The notes under the pieces: generated by a model | Seen by the model: only the letters and a program-made list of their open reading frames with translations | Told to the model about the DNA's origin: nothing | Databases searched by the model: none | Position numbers and translations under genes: made by a program | NCBI RefSeq assembly: GCF_013141695.1 | Contig: NZ_WHNY01000047.1 | Location: 1-63,155, forward strand | DNA length: 63,155 bases | Source of the DNA: Paenibacillus plantarum | GTDB taxonomy: Bacteria; Bacillota; Bacilli; Paenibacillales; NBRC-103111 | Reading direction: 5' to 3' | Shown: in pieces, positions 33,013 to 40,835 of the stretch | How positions within the stretch are numbered: the stretch's first letter is position 1 | Layout of the letters: each line of letters opens with the position of its first letter

Positions 33013-34911
33013 ATGAAACGTTTCCACTTGATCTTGTTACTACTCATATTTGGCGGCGCTGCCTTCTTGGCATTGCTCCTGTATCCCTATATAAGTTCAT
33101 CGGAGGATTCCACCAGTCTTCCAATAACCACCTGGAAAGTGCAATGGATTCCTGTTGGAACTCCAGAAGACGCCCCGCCTGACATAAATGGGGAGTGGCT
33201 ATCTGCCACGGTTGAGCACCCGTTTGTTACCCTTCCCAAAGGGAAGGTCGGCGCATGGATTCACCTGACGGTCCCCCCGACGTCCAACCTATCCAAACCT
33301 GGACTGTATATCGAACTCCTGTATGCCATGAACGTAATGATTTATGAGAACAGTAAGCCCGTCTACCAGGTCGATCGCAGTTTTGACTTCGAGCGCACCC
33401 TTCTCCAACTTCCGCTCGACCATACGGAGATAGCTAATGATCTCTACCTACGACTAACGGGGAAGGAACGGGCAGGCATCAAAAGTAATGTCCAGCTTGG
33501 CGAGCTTCCTGAGATCTCCCAGCAAGCCGTCCGCAAGGAACTGCCTGACCTGTTGTTAGGCGGAGGCCTTGCTTTCCTGTCGCTCCTGATGCTCCTCTGC
33601 TCTTGGTACCTGAACCGGGCCCAACGCAGCATCGCTCTGGCGTTAGCCCTATTCGTCATGTGCAGCGGCATTCTGATTATGACCTACTCGGCTATGCCTT
33701 GCTACTATTACCCTGAGCTTGGACATCTTTTTTTATTTTTATTTGATACGTCTATTTATATTGTGTTTCCTGCCCTGCTGTACTTCGTCTCCCACATATT
33801 CGAAGGCCAGTATCCATGGATTAAGCGGGTGCTTCGTTGGCTTGTTGTGTATTATTCGATTAGCTTCTGCGCTATGGTAGGTTATAAAATCATCGGAACG
33901 CCATTGTATTCTCCTTATATGTTCCTGACCCTGTGGTTGGGTGGACCGCTTATTATCGGCCAACTGATTCTCATTAGCGTCCTCGCCTTTCGGAACGCCA
34001 TGCAGAATCCCAATTCCCTCATCCTCTCATTGGGCATTCTAATGCTAGCCCTTTCCGGTATGACGGATATCTTGCTGTTGTATACGATCGATACATCCTA
34101 TATTTTTAATTTTTGGAAGTTTGGCATCATTATTCTAATCGCTTCCCTGGTGATGATTCTCAACCGCCGCATCGCATCTGACTATGCCCGGCTCCTATCC
34201 TACTCCAAGGAGCTGGAGCTTTACAATCACCAACTGCAGCGGACGGAGAAAATGCAGATCATCAGCGAACTGGCCGCATCCATTGCTCATGAGGTGCGCA
34301 ACCCGCTTCAAGTCACAAGAGGCTTTTTGCAGCTACTCTCGGGAAAATCAGTAGCACACGACAAGTCCTACTTTAACTTGGCCATTCAGGAGTTGGATCG
34401 GGCGTCAGGTATCATAACGGACTTCCTGACCTTTGCGAAACCGGAACTGGATACCCTGGTAGAGCTGGATTTGAAGCATGAGCTCGCACAGATCGAAACC
34501 ATGATGACACCGCTGGTCTTGCTGAACAAGGGCGAGATGGAGGTCCATGTGCCCGAACCTCAAATCATTCTGGGCAACTCGTCCAAGTTTAAGCAAGCAT
34601 TGATCAACATTATCAAGAATAGCATAGAGTCCCTTCACGAAGAAGGCCTCATTACCATCAACGCCAGGGCCGAGGGAGGAAACGCTGTCATCCGCATTGC
34701 AGATAACGGGGAAGGGATGGAAGCGGAGCAGATCACGAAACTAGGAGAGCCTTACTTCTCAACGAAAACCAAAGGAACCGGCCTCGGCCTGATGGTTACC
34801 TTCCGTATTATCGAAGTGATGGAGGGCACCTTGGAATTCCATAGTGAAAAAGGAAAAGGAACCGAAGCCATCATCCGGTTCCCTCTCATTTCCAATCCTA
34901 GGACCAAGTAA
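33013..34911 (+). CDS. 7TM sporulation-type histidine kinase, candidate peptide receptor
   Basis: A 632-residue sensor kinase; the ATG at 33013 follows GAGGTG. A first helix (5-25) is followed by an extracellular domain of about 150 residues of 7TMR-DISM type (KVGAWIHLTVPP, PGLYIELLYAMNVMIYENS), then seven membrane helices (about 185-395). The kinase core begins with KMQIISELAASIAHEVRNPL: H is the phosphorylation site, and this HisKA form with VTRGFLQLL is that of KinA/KinB/KinE sporulation kinases. ATPase boxes follow: NIIKNSIES (N), IADNGEGM (G1), TKGTGLGLMV (G2). No response regulator is adjacent. The promoter fits sigma-H and Spo0A. Its 3' end overlaps the first NHLP gene by 14 bp. By position it may be the receptor for the peptides; this is inference. 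Confidence 0.88.
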   Translation: MKRFHLILLLLIFGGAAFLALLLYPYISSSEDSTSLPITTWKVQWIPVGTPEDAPPDINGEWLSATVEHPFVTLPKGKVGAWIHLTVPPTSNLSKPGLYIELLYAMNVMIYENSKPVYQVDRSFDFERTLLQLPLDHTEIANDLYLRLTGKERAGIKSNVQLGELPEISQQAVRKELPDLLLGGGLAFLSLLMLLCSWYLNRAQRSIALALALFVMCSGILIMTYSAMPCYYYPELGHLFLFLFDTSIYIVFPALLYFVSHIFEGQYPWIKRVLRWLVVYYSISFCAMVGYKIIGTPLYSPYMFLTLWLGGPLIIGQLILISVLAFRNAMQNPNSLILSLGILMLALSGMTDILLLYTIDTSYIFNFWKFGIIILIASLVMILNRRIASDYARLLSYSKELELYNHQLQRTEKMQIISELAASIAHEVRNPLQVTRGFLQLLSGKSVAHDKSYFNLAIQELDRASGIITDFLTFAKPELDTLVELDLKHELAQIETMMTPLVLLNKGEMEVHVPEPQIILGNSSKFKQALINIIKNSIESLHEEGLITINARAEGGNAVIRIADNGEGMEAEQITKLGEPYFSTKTKGTGLGLMVTFRIIEVMEGTLEFHSEKGKGTEAIIRFPLISNPRTK

Positions 34912-35146
34912 CCTGCGGTGCTACCCCAGTAGCTTTCAATTGATCCAATTCCTCCGGTTGCGGGGGAATGACCAACGCATAATGAGCTGGTGTTTCTGCC
35001 AACACACTCAACTCAATATCTTCAGGAACTTCAATTCCGAAATCCTGTTTCAGCGCACTACGGGGATCTGCCAACAAGCGTGCCTTGAAATCCGCGTCCT
35101 CCCAAGCTTTCTTAATAATCTTCACTTTCAACGTATCCATGGACAT
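34898..35146 (-). CDS. NHLP-leader peptide precursor 1 (Trp-ended)
   Basis: An 82-residue precursor-like peptide. Residues 1-70 are a nitrile-hydratase-alpha-like leader (NHLP) domain: IIKKAWEDADFKARLLADP, then FGIEVPEDIELSVLAETP and ALVIPPQPEEL. The tail is KATGVAPQVTWS, with Trp next to last and no Cys. It starts at the ATG shared by all three copies (MSMDTLKV), with GAAGGG about 10 nt upstream. NHLP domains otherwise guide peptides to RiPP enzymes (proteusins). No LanM, YcaO, radical SAM or peptidase-transporter gene is near, only the isoprenoid synthase-like gene, so prenylation of the Trp is the natural guess. Confidence 0.85.
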   Translation of the reverse strand: MSMDTLKVKIIKKAWEDADFKARLLADPRSALKQDFGIEVPEDIELSVLAETPAHYALVIPPQPEELDQLKATGVAPQVTWS

Positions 35147-35221
35147 GACAACACAACCCTTCAAAATATTAGGATATCTGCATTTTCATAATACCATGGA
35201 ACTAGATCGTTTGTACCATCA

Positions 35222-35356
35222 TTAACCATTTTTCGACAAATAAATTTTAAATCCGCCACCATTCAACAAATCATTGTAATGCTCTCTGATCTTGTTAGAC
35301 TTGCGCTGCAGGCTTTGAGCGATCGCGGATGCGAACCAGGCGAGTTGGATGCCACT
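35222..35356 (-). pseudogene. 3' fragment of an isoprenoid synthase-like gene
   Basis: About 43 codons ending in a stop read ASAIAQSLQRKSNKIREHY then NDLLNGGGFKIYLSKNG. They match the end of the intact synthase at 36118 (SSSIAQSLQSKANEIRDRY, LLNDGGFSVYLTING). The fragment sits upstream of NHLP gene 1 with the same spacing as the full synthase has to NHLP gene 3. It is a leftover of a tandem duplication, diverged from the intact copy. Confidence 0.85.
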
Positions 35357-35360
35357 CTGC

Positions 35361-35428
35361 AATTCCATAGTGAAAAAGGAAAAGGAACCGAAGCCATCGT
35401 CCGGTTCCCTCTCGTTTTCCTACCCTAA
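35361..35428 (+). pseudogene. Duplicated 3' tail of the histidine kinase gene (copy 1)
   Basis: From AATTCCATAGTGAAAAAGG onward the sequence is almost identical to the end of the kinase gene, giving FHSEKGKGTEAIVRFPLVFLP then a stop, where the kinase has FHSEKGKGTEAIIRFPLIS. The overlap with the end of the adjacent NHLP gene is preserved as in the parent. Confidence 0.88.
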
Positions 35429-35676
35429 TTCCAAGAAGCCATCTGTGGTTGTACCCCAGTACCTGTCAATTCATCTAATTCCTCTGGTTTCGGGGGAATG
35501 ATCAGAGCATACTTAGTGGGTGTTACCGCCATCACTTGCAGCTCAATACCTTCAGGAATGCTGTGTCCAAAGTCCTGCTCCAACGCACTACGGGGATCTG
35601 CCAGCAAACGTGCCTTGAAATCCTCATCCTCCCAAGCTTTCTTGATGATATTCACTTTCAACGTATCCATGGACAT
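35425..35676 (-). CDS. NHLP-leader peptide precursor 2 (Trp-ended)
   Basis: An 83-residue paralogue of the peptide at 34898. The leader is nearly the same (IIKKAWEDEDFKARLLADP, FGHSIPEGIELQVMAVTP, ALIIPPKPEEL). The tail is TGTGVQPQMASWN, with Trp at position 82. It differs from copy 3 mainly by A versus L before SWN. The conserved spacer upstream of its start (ATATT then TATTATG on the minus strand) is shared with the other two copies but is cut after TGGTACAA. That suggests each copy kept its own promoter region. Confidence 0.85.
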   Translation of the reverse strand: MSMDTLKVNIIKKAWEDEDFKARLLADPRSALEQDFGHSIPEGIELQVMAVTPTKYALIIPPKPEELDELTGTGVQPQMASWN

Positions 35677-35747
35677 GACAACACAACCTTCCAAATATTA
35701 GAATATAATGCATCTTCATAATACCTTAGGACTAGACACTTTGTACC

Positions 35748-35796
35748 AAGGAACCGAATCTATTGTCCGGTTCCCTCTCGTTTCCAACTCTAGTTC
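35748..35796 (+). pseudogene. Duplicated 3' tail of the histidine kinase gene (copy 2)
   Basis: A shorter kinase-tail remnant, QGTESIVRFPLVSNSSSKK, matching KGTEAIIRFPLISNPRTK of the kinase end. It joins the NHLP 2 upstream spacer directly at about 35748, so this junction lacks a synthase fragment. Confidence 0.8.
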
Positions 35797-36041
35797 CAAG
35801 AAAGCATCTGTGGTTGTACCCCAGTACCTGTCAATTCATCTAATTCCTCCGGTTTCGGGGGAATGATCAGCGCATACTTAGTGGGTGTTACCGCCATCAC
35901 ATGCAGCTCAATACCTTCAGGAATACTGTGTCCGAAGTCCTGCTCCAACGCACTACGTGGATCTGCCAGCAAACGTGCTTTGAAATCCGCGTCCTCCCAA
36001 GCTTTCTTGATGATATTCACTTTCAACGTATCCATGGACAT
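35790..36041 (-). CDS. NHLP-leader peptide precursor 3 (Trp-ended)
   Basis: An 83-residue NHLP-leader peptide. The leader matches copies 1 and 2 (IIKKAWEDADFKARLLADP, FGHSIPEGIELHVMAVTP). The tail is TGTGVQPQMLSWN. GGGAAGG lies 10 nt before the ATG; the longer frame to 36125 overlaps the synthase stop and is not used. It directly follows the intact synthase gene with a 76-nt spacer, so this pair is likely the ancestral synthase-precursor unit. Confidence 0.86.
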   Translation of the reverse strand: MSMDTLKVNIIKKAWEDADFKARLLADPRSALEQDFGHSIPEGIELHVMAVTPTKYALIIPPKPEELDELTGTGVQPQMLSWN

Positions 36042-36117
36042 GATAACACAACCTTCCCAAATATTAGGATAATTTGCATCTTCATAATACCATAGAACTA
36101 GACTCGTTGTACCATTA

Positions 36118-37059
36118 TTAACCATTTATCGTCAGATAAACAGAAAATCCCCCATCATTTAACAAACTATCGTAACGATCTCTGATCTCGTTTGCCTTGC
36201 TCTGCAAGCTTTGAGCGATCGAGGATGAGAAAATCTGGAGGGATGCGGGAGCATTCTTCATAGCGCTCAACTGATCCGCATAATCGCTTGCAAGGATCGC
36301 AAGCCCTCCTAGGGCCTGCTCACGATAAATGCTGCGTTTCACCATACTCTCATCCAAAATTTCGCCTGCCTCTAACTGAAGGTTCTCCCCCAACAACACT
36401 AGGAATGCGTTACAGGAGGCCGTCGGCAAATCCTCCAGCCAATCTGTCCAGTCATCGGAGAGTTGGAGTACCGCAAGAGCCAAATCGATGGCTGTCTCCA
36501 TAACCCGAATCTCTGGGGCCCGTCCGGCTTGAAGCAACAATGCTGCGGCGCACAGTTTTACCGGGGCAGCCTTACGTGCCAACCGGCCAGGATCCCGCGG
36601 GTCCATAGGCTCGTCCACCTCACGGTACATAGCATCTGCCCATTCCGCTAAATAGCGATTATAACAAGCCCACAGTTGAGAGTCTACTGAGAAACACCGC
36701 TGATAAGCTTCCAAGAACCGTTGATTCAAAAGCGTGCTTAAAGCCAGTGAACGCCGAACCTCCCTCTTCTCATCCATGACATCGTCCAAGAGAAAGAAGG
36801 ATACCATCCCGTACAAATTCCCCACCGCTAATTCGCGACACAGCTCGATTGGACTCCCCAAGGTCTCTCCAACCCAATACGGGAGAAGGTAGCTGATCAT
36901 ATTAGGTCCCTCGTTGTCCTTCCTATTCAAAGGATAGCACTTGCCCAGAAGCGCCAAAGCTTGCTCCTTCAGTTCCTCCGGAAGCGTCTGCAATTGAGCC
37001 GAGGCTTCCCCGAAGATCTGGACAATCTCATCGCTATATTGATCTATTAATTGGTTCAT
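36118..37059 (-). CDS. Class I isoprenoid synthase-like protein, ComQ-like
   Basis: A 313-residue all-helical protein of the isoprenyl diphosphate synthase fold. FFLLDDVMDEKREVRR holds the first Asp-rich motif (DDVMD, about residue 92) and LQLSDDWTDWLEDL the second (DDWTD, about 198); both bind Mg-diphosphate. Length and motif pattern fit ComQ-type peptide prenyltransferases (about 300 residues) better than housekeeping farnesyl or heptaprenyl synthases, which have longer DDxxD surroundings with Arg pairs. It could also be a terpene synthase. It lies directly upstream of the NHLP precursors, whose tails carry a Trp, the residue prenylated by ComQ in ComX. It has a 3' fragment paralogue at 35222. 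Confidence 0.82.
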   Translation of the reverse strand: MNQLIDQYSDEIVQIFGEASAQLQTLPEELKEQALALLGKCYPLNRKDNEGPNMISYLLPYWVGETLGSPIELCRELAVGNLYGMVSFFLLDDVMDEKREVRRSLALSTLLNQRFLEAYQRCFSVDSQLWACYNRYLAEWADAMYREVDEPMDPRDPGRLARKAAPVKLCAAALLLQAGRAPEIRVMETAIDLALAVLQLSDDWTDWLEDLPTASCNAFLVLLGENLQLEAGEILDESMVKRSIYREQALGGLAILASDYADQLSAMKNAPASLQIFSSSIAQSLQSKANEIRDRYDSLLNDGGFSVYLTING

Positions 37060-37119
37060 GGCTAGGAATCAGTTCCTCTCTTATTGTGAAAATCAATAAC
37101 AAAGCATTTCATGCCACAG

Positions 37120-37482
37120 TTAATGCTCATAGTTGCATCGGGTCTGAAAATTAGCCTTACCCTCTAACACATCCGTTAAGAATGTTTTGGATGCTTCCAA
37201 TTTTGCTTCTAGCTCCTGGATATAGGTAATTTTCTCTGTAACCAATACTTTCTTCTCGATATCGGAACTCTCATTAATGAGTAAAATTAATTCCTGAATG
37301 GTAAAACCTAACGTAAGCAGCATTCTCACATCCTGCAAATATTCAACTACGTCTTCATCATATACGCGATAATTATTTTCATCCCTCGTCAACAATTGCT
37401 CCGGAATCAATTTTTTGCGTTCATAGAATCGCAAGGTGGATATGGGCAGCCCTGTCAGCTTAGAAACCTCATTCGCTTTCAT
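37120..37482 (-). CDS. MerR-family transcriptional regulator
   Basis: A 120-residue MerR protein. The HTH reads MKANEVSKLTGLPISTLRFYERKKLI, split at GLPIS, and a DENNYRVYDEDVVEYL wing follows. A coiled-coil dimer helix (LVTEKITYIQELEAKLEASK) comes next, with a short C-terminus containing one Cys. GAAGGGG precedes the ATG. It is divergent from the nitroreductase gene, whose promoter has the stretched 19-bp spacer MerR proteins act on. Confidence 0.9.
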   Translation of the reverse strand: MKANEVSKLTGLPISTLRFYERKKLIPEQLLTRDENNYRVYDEDVVEYLQDVRMLLTLGFTIQELILLINESSDIEKKVLVTEKITYIQELEAKLEASKTFLTDVLEGKANFQTRCNYEH

Positions 37483-37519
37483 AACCGTTCCCCTTCATAT
37501 ACTTACAAATAATTTATAC

Positions 37520-37550
37520 TTGCTATGAACTAAGGTTCATAGTTCATACT
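37520..37550 (+). promoter_or_regulatory. MerR-type promoter with 19-bp spacer
   Basis: TTGCTA (37520-37525), a 19-nt spacer and CATACT (37545-37550). The dyad CTATGAAC-TAAG-GTTCATAG (37523-37542) is centred in the spacer. This is the classic MerR activator geometry, upstream of the nitroreductase. Confidence 0.85.
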
Positions 37551-37615
37551 AAACAACATGATAACCAATGACATCACAACTGTCAAAATAATTGGTGACA
37601 TCCAAAGGAGAGAAC

Positions 37616-38254
37616 ATGCTGGAACATATCCAAAATAACGATTTCATCAACATTATTACAGGTCGTCGTTCCGTACGACTATATGATGAGAACATCCCCA
37701 TTCCCAAAGAAGAATTGCAAGCTATCATTCAAGAAGCAAGTTTAGCACCTTCATCTGCGAATATACAGCCTTGGCGTGTCATCGTCGTTCACTCCCCTGA
37801 AGGGAAAAGCAAACTTCGGCCTCTTGTGCAATTCAATACACAACAAAATGATACATCAGCAGCGATGCTCGTTATTGTGGGCGATACTCAGAGTGAATTA
37901 TATGTAGAAGAGATCTATAATACTGCTGTGGAACAAGGAAAAATGCCTAAAGATGTACGCGACAAGCAGGTCACACAAATTATGAGCATGTTTCCTCACA
38001 TACCTAGGGATTTAAAGATCGAAATTGCCAAAATTGATGCAAGTTTATTTGCCATGCAACTGATGCTAGTAGCCCGTGCGCATGGGTATGACACCAATCC
38101 TATGGCAGGCTTTGAACGTGATCAGGTTATTCGTACATTTGATCTGGACGACGAACGCTATGTACCAGTCATGATCCTCTCCATCGGGAAAGCAAAAGAA
38201 GAGGGTCATCAATCTGTGCGTTTGCCTAGTGAGCGAATTACCTTTTGGCGGTAA
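37616..38254 (+). CDS. Nitroreductase-family protein
   Basis: A 212-residue FMN-dependent nitroreductase. The start at 37616 follows AAAGGAGAG. ITGRRSVRLYDENIPIP and the SLAPSSANIQPWRVIVV loop are the FMN-binding motifs; a late MAGFERDQVIRTF completes the family pattern. Such enzymes reduce nitro compounds or quinones with NAD(P)H. The MerR regulator and 19-bp spacer promoter imply induction by a substrate or electrophile. Confidence 0.9.
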   Translation: MLEHIQNNDFINIITGRRSVRLYDENIPIPKEELQAIIQEASLAPSSANIQPWRVIVVHSPEGKSKLRPLVQFNTQQNDTSAAMLVIVGDTQSELYVEEIYNTAVEQGKMPKDVRDKQVTQIMSMFPHIPRDLKIEIAKIDASLFAMQLMLVARAHGYDTNPMAGFERDQVIRTFDLDDERYVPVMILSIGKAKEEGHQSVRLPSERITFWR

Positions 38255-38282
38255 TAACAATTCACATTCCCCATTGAACAGA

Positions 38283-38313
38283 GAAAGTCGGACCGCTAAC
38301 CGGCCCGACTTTC
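38283..38313. terminator. Bidirectional terminator
   Basis: GAAAGTCGG / CCGACTTTC stem with 13-nt loop, between the converging nitroreductase and monooxygenase genes. Confidence 0.85.
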
Positions 38314-38323
38314 CTCAAAAGCT

Positions 38324-39424
38324 TTACAACTCGTACCCTGATTGCGAATTTCTTGCGCGAATGGCTTCTTCTGTTCGTGGAACAAGAAAATCTACAAATA
38401 GTGCCGCGTTTGCTTGCACTTCCTCGATGAAAGGACGGAAACTCTTGTTGTATGCTTGGAATGCAAGTTCATAATCACCATCGCATTTTTGGAAAGCATC
38501 CGCCAACGCGGCCGCACCATCTATGGCGAGTGATCCACCCATGCCAGCAGCCGGAGAGGCGCAGTATCCAGCATCACCGACAAGTGCTACCCTGCCTTTT
38601 GTCCATGATGGCATTTTCATTTGGCACAGCTTGTCAAAGTAAAAAGTCTTCGAGTTCATCACTTCTTCCAGCAATTCCGGTGTCCGCCAGCCTAGTCCGG
38701 CAAACTGATTCCTAATGATAGTCCGCTGCCCTTCTTCGTTTCGGTAGTCGTAAGGAATTTCCTTCACCGATGAGAAGCAGAGGACAATATCAGTTTTATT
38801 GTTGTAGGTGTTCAACATGACCGCTTTGCCTGGCTCATTGTACATCTGTGTCGTATTCTCCCGGATCAACAACTTATCCACGATCGTGATAGAGAAATAA
38901 GTTTCAAGAAAATGCGAGTATTCAGCTTCCTCCCCGAAACATAATTTCCTGACGACCGAATGAATACCATCACAACCGAACACCAGGTCATACGAGCCCT
39001 TTTGGCCCCCTTTGAGTGCTACGTCGACGCCGTTACTTTCTTCCTTCAATGAAATGATGCTCTCGCCGAAAATAAACTGGACATCATCCTTAACCGCATC
39101 GAACATGAGATTGAGCAATACATCTCGCTCGATTTCATATTCATCTTCTGCGAGATCCACGCGTAATTCCACTTTTTCGGTGACATCATCTGAATTCTTG
39201 AATTCCGTAGATTCCATATTTATTTTGTTAGACTTAATTTGGTCGAGCAGCCCCATACGTTTCACAATATCGACGGTATTTTCGCGGATATTTACAGGTG
39301 TTCCGCCTTTTTTGAGACCTTCGGCGATCTCAACAACTGTCACATTATAGCCCAACTGATTCATCCAATAGGCAGTTGAGATACCGGCGAAACTCGCTCC
39401 ACTCACTAGAACATTTTTCTTCAT
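38324..39424 (-). CDS. FAD-dependent aromatic-ring monooxygenase
   Basis: A 366-residue flavoprotein. NVLVSGASFAGISTAYWMNQLG is a slightly altered GxGxxG FAD loop (split at ASFAG). DLVFGCDGIHSVVRK carries the DG motif and RVALVGDAGYCASPAAGMG the second FAD motif, with GDA. It belongs with the TetX/PHBH-like group. The start at 39424 has AGGGGGA upstream. These enzymes hydroxylate aromatic compounds or drugs; the substrate is unknown. Confidence 0.88.
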   Translation of the reverse strand: MKKNVLVSGASFAGISTAYWMNQLGYNVTVVEIAEGLKKGGTPVNIRENTVDIVKRMGLLDQIKSNKINMESTEFKNSDDVTEKVELRVDLAEDEYEIERDVLLNLMFDAVKDDVQFIFGESIISLKEESNGVDVALKGGQKGSYDLVFGCDGIHSVVRKLCFGEEAEYSHFLETYFSITIVDKLLIRENTTQMYNEPGKAVMLNTYNNKTDIVLCFSSVKEIPYDYRNEEGQRTIIRNQFAGLGWRTPELLEEVMNSKTFYFDKLCQMKMPSWTKGRVALVGDAGYCASPAAGMGGSLAIDGAAALADAFQKCDGDYELAFQAYNKSFRPFIEEVQANAALFVDFLVPRTEEAIRARNSQSGYEL

Positions 39425-39544
39425 ATGCGTTCCCCCTGTAATCCATTCCATGTTTAATGGTGTGATTACAGAATAAAATAGCCTTATAAACTGAATATAA
39501 ACAATTACACCAATGGTCCACCTGCATTAATCAGTGGAATAGCA

Positions 39545-40738
39545 TTACTTCTTCTCTGTCGCAAAATAAAGGACGGCTGCGACCGGAAAGGCAATGCCAA
39601 TCCATAACACGGCACTCCAACCTCCTGTCGCATATGCCCATCCACCAATTGCGGATCCGATAGCACCGCCAAAAAAGAAGATTGCCATAAAAAGGCCATT
39701 CAGCCGACTGCGAATTTCTGGACTCAGCGAGAAGAGCGCACGTTGTCCAAGCACAAGATTTGCGGATACACCGGCGTCCAATAAAATAGCTGCAACGACG
39801 AGAACAACGATTCCGGTAATTGAACCCGTTCGGATCATAAGCGGTATCAACATCGAAATGATGACAGTGCCGAGTGCAATCCCTGTTGCGGGTTTAGTCC
39901 AGCCACGGTCCGCCAACCTTCCGGCTACAGGCGCAGCTATAGCCCCCGCAACTCCTACAAGCGCGAACAACGCAATATCTATCTGTGAAAAATGAAACAT
40001 CGGGCCGGATAACAGTAACGGAACTGTTGTCCAAAATAAGCTAAAAGATGCAAACACAAATGCATGATAAGCTGCCCGACGGCGTAAGATCGGGGTTGTG
40101 CGCAGCAAGTGCCACATCGAACCGAGTAGAGCGGCATAGCGTGTGTCTGCCGTGGGCTTTCTTTGGGGTAACACCTTTAACAGTACGATCGCCAAAATAA
40201 TTATCGCTGCGGATGACAATGCGAATACGGCATGCCAGCCCAGGAATTCGGCCACTAGACTCGACAACGGGCGCGAGAGCATAATGCCAAGCAACAAACC
40301 GCTCATAACGTTGCCGACAACGCGACCGCGTGAAGAATCCGATGCAAGGTATGACGCAAAAGGCACGAGTACCTGCGCCGCGACTGACCCTACTCCGATG
40401 ACAAACGATGCCGCCAAGAATGGCACAGCTTGCTTCGATACTGCCGTAACTGCAAGAGCAACACTTGTAAGAACTAAAGATGCGACAACCAACCTTCGAT
40501 TTTCAACGATATCTCCCATAGGTACTATAAATAACAAGCCGACTACATAGCCTATCTGTGTTAACGTCACGATCAAGCCGGAGCTATTTGCGGACAACCC
40601 GATGGCAGAGCTGATGACCCCTACCAAGGGCTGCGCATAGTAAAGATTAGCTACAATGACGCCGCATGCGGCAGCCAGAAGCAGGATCAGCCATGAGGGG
40701 ACATTTTTCTCTTTAGTTTGTTTTTTAAAAGTAGTCAT
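39545..40738 (-). CDS. MFS transporter (DHA1-like, YdhP/AraJ type)
   Basis: A 397-residue transporter with 12 helices. LTQIGYVVGLLFIVPMGDIVENRR is the motif A loop, and NLYYAQPLVGVI is typical of the MFS_1 group related to AraJ. The C-terminus is a simple membrane-exit tail. It is divergent from the TetR gene at 40999 and shares three operators with it, so it is likely the repressed target. The exported compound is unknown. Confidence 0.87.
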   Translation of the reverse strand: MTTFKKQTKEKNVPSWLILLLAAACGVIVANLYYAQPLVGVISSAIGLSANSSGLIVTLTQIGYVVGLLFIVPMGDIVENRRLVVASLVLTSVALAVTAVSKQAVPFLAASFVIGVGSVAAQVLVPFASYLASDSSRGRVVGNVMSGLLLGIMLSRPLSSLVAEFLGWHAVFALSSAAIIILAIVLLKVLPQRKPTADTRYAALLGSMWHLLRTTPILRRRAAYHAFVFASFSLFWTTVPLLLSGPMFHFSQIDIALFALVGVAGAIAAPVAGRLADRGWTKPATGIALGTVIISMLIPLMIRTGSITGIVVLVVAAILLDAGVSANLVLGQRALFSLSPEIRSRLNGLFMAIFFFGGAIGSAIGGWAYATGGWSAVLWIGIAFPVAAVLYFATEKK

Positions 40739-40835
40739 TTTAGACAGCTCCTTATATAGAAATATAATGTTCTACAGACAATACATTCATGTTTTCATGT
40801 CAACTCCAATTCTATCCTTCCTCATTTATTTTTAA

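Noticed and set aside
34898..36041. Nitrile hydratase alpha-subunit fragments
   Set aside because: The proteins match only the leader-like part of that subunit and lack its metal-binding Cys motif. The short length and variable tails fit NHLP precursors.
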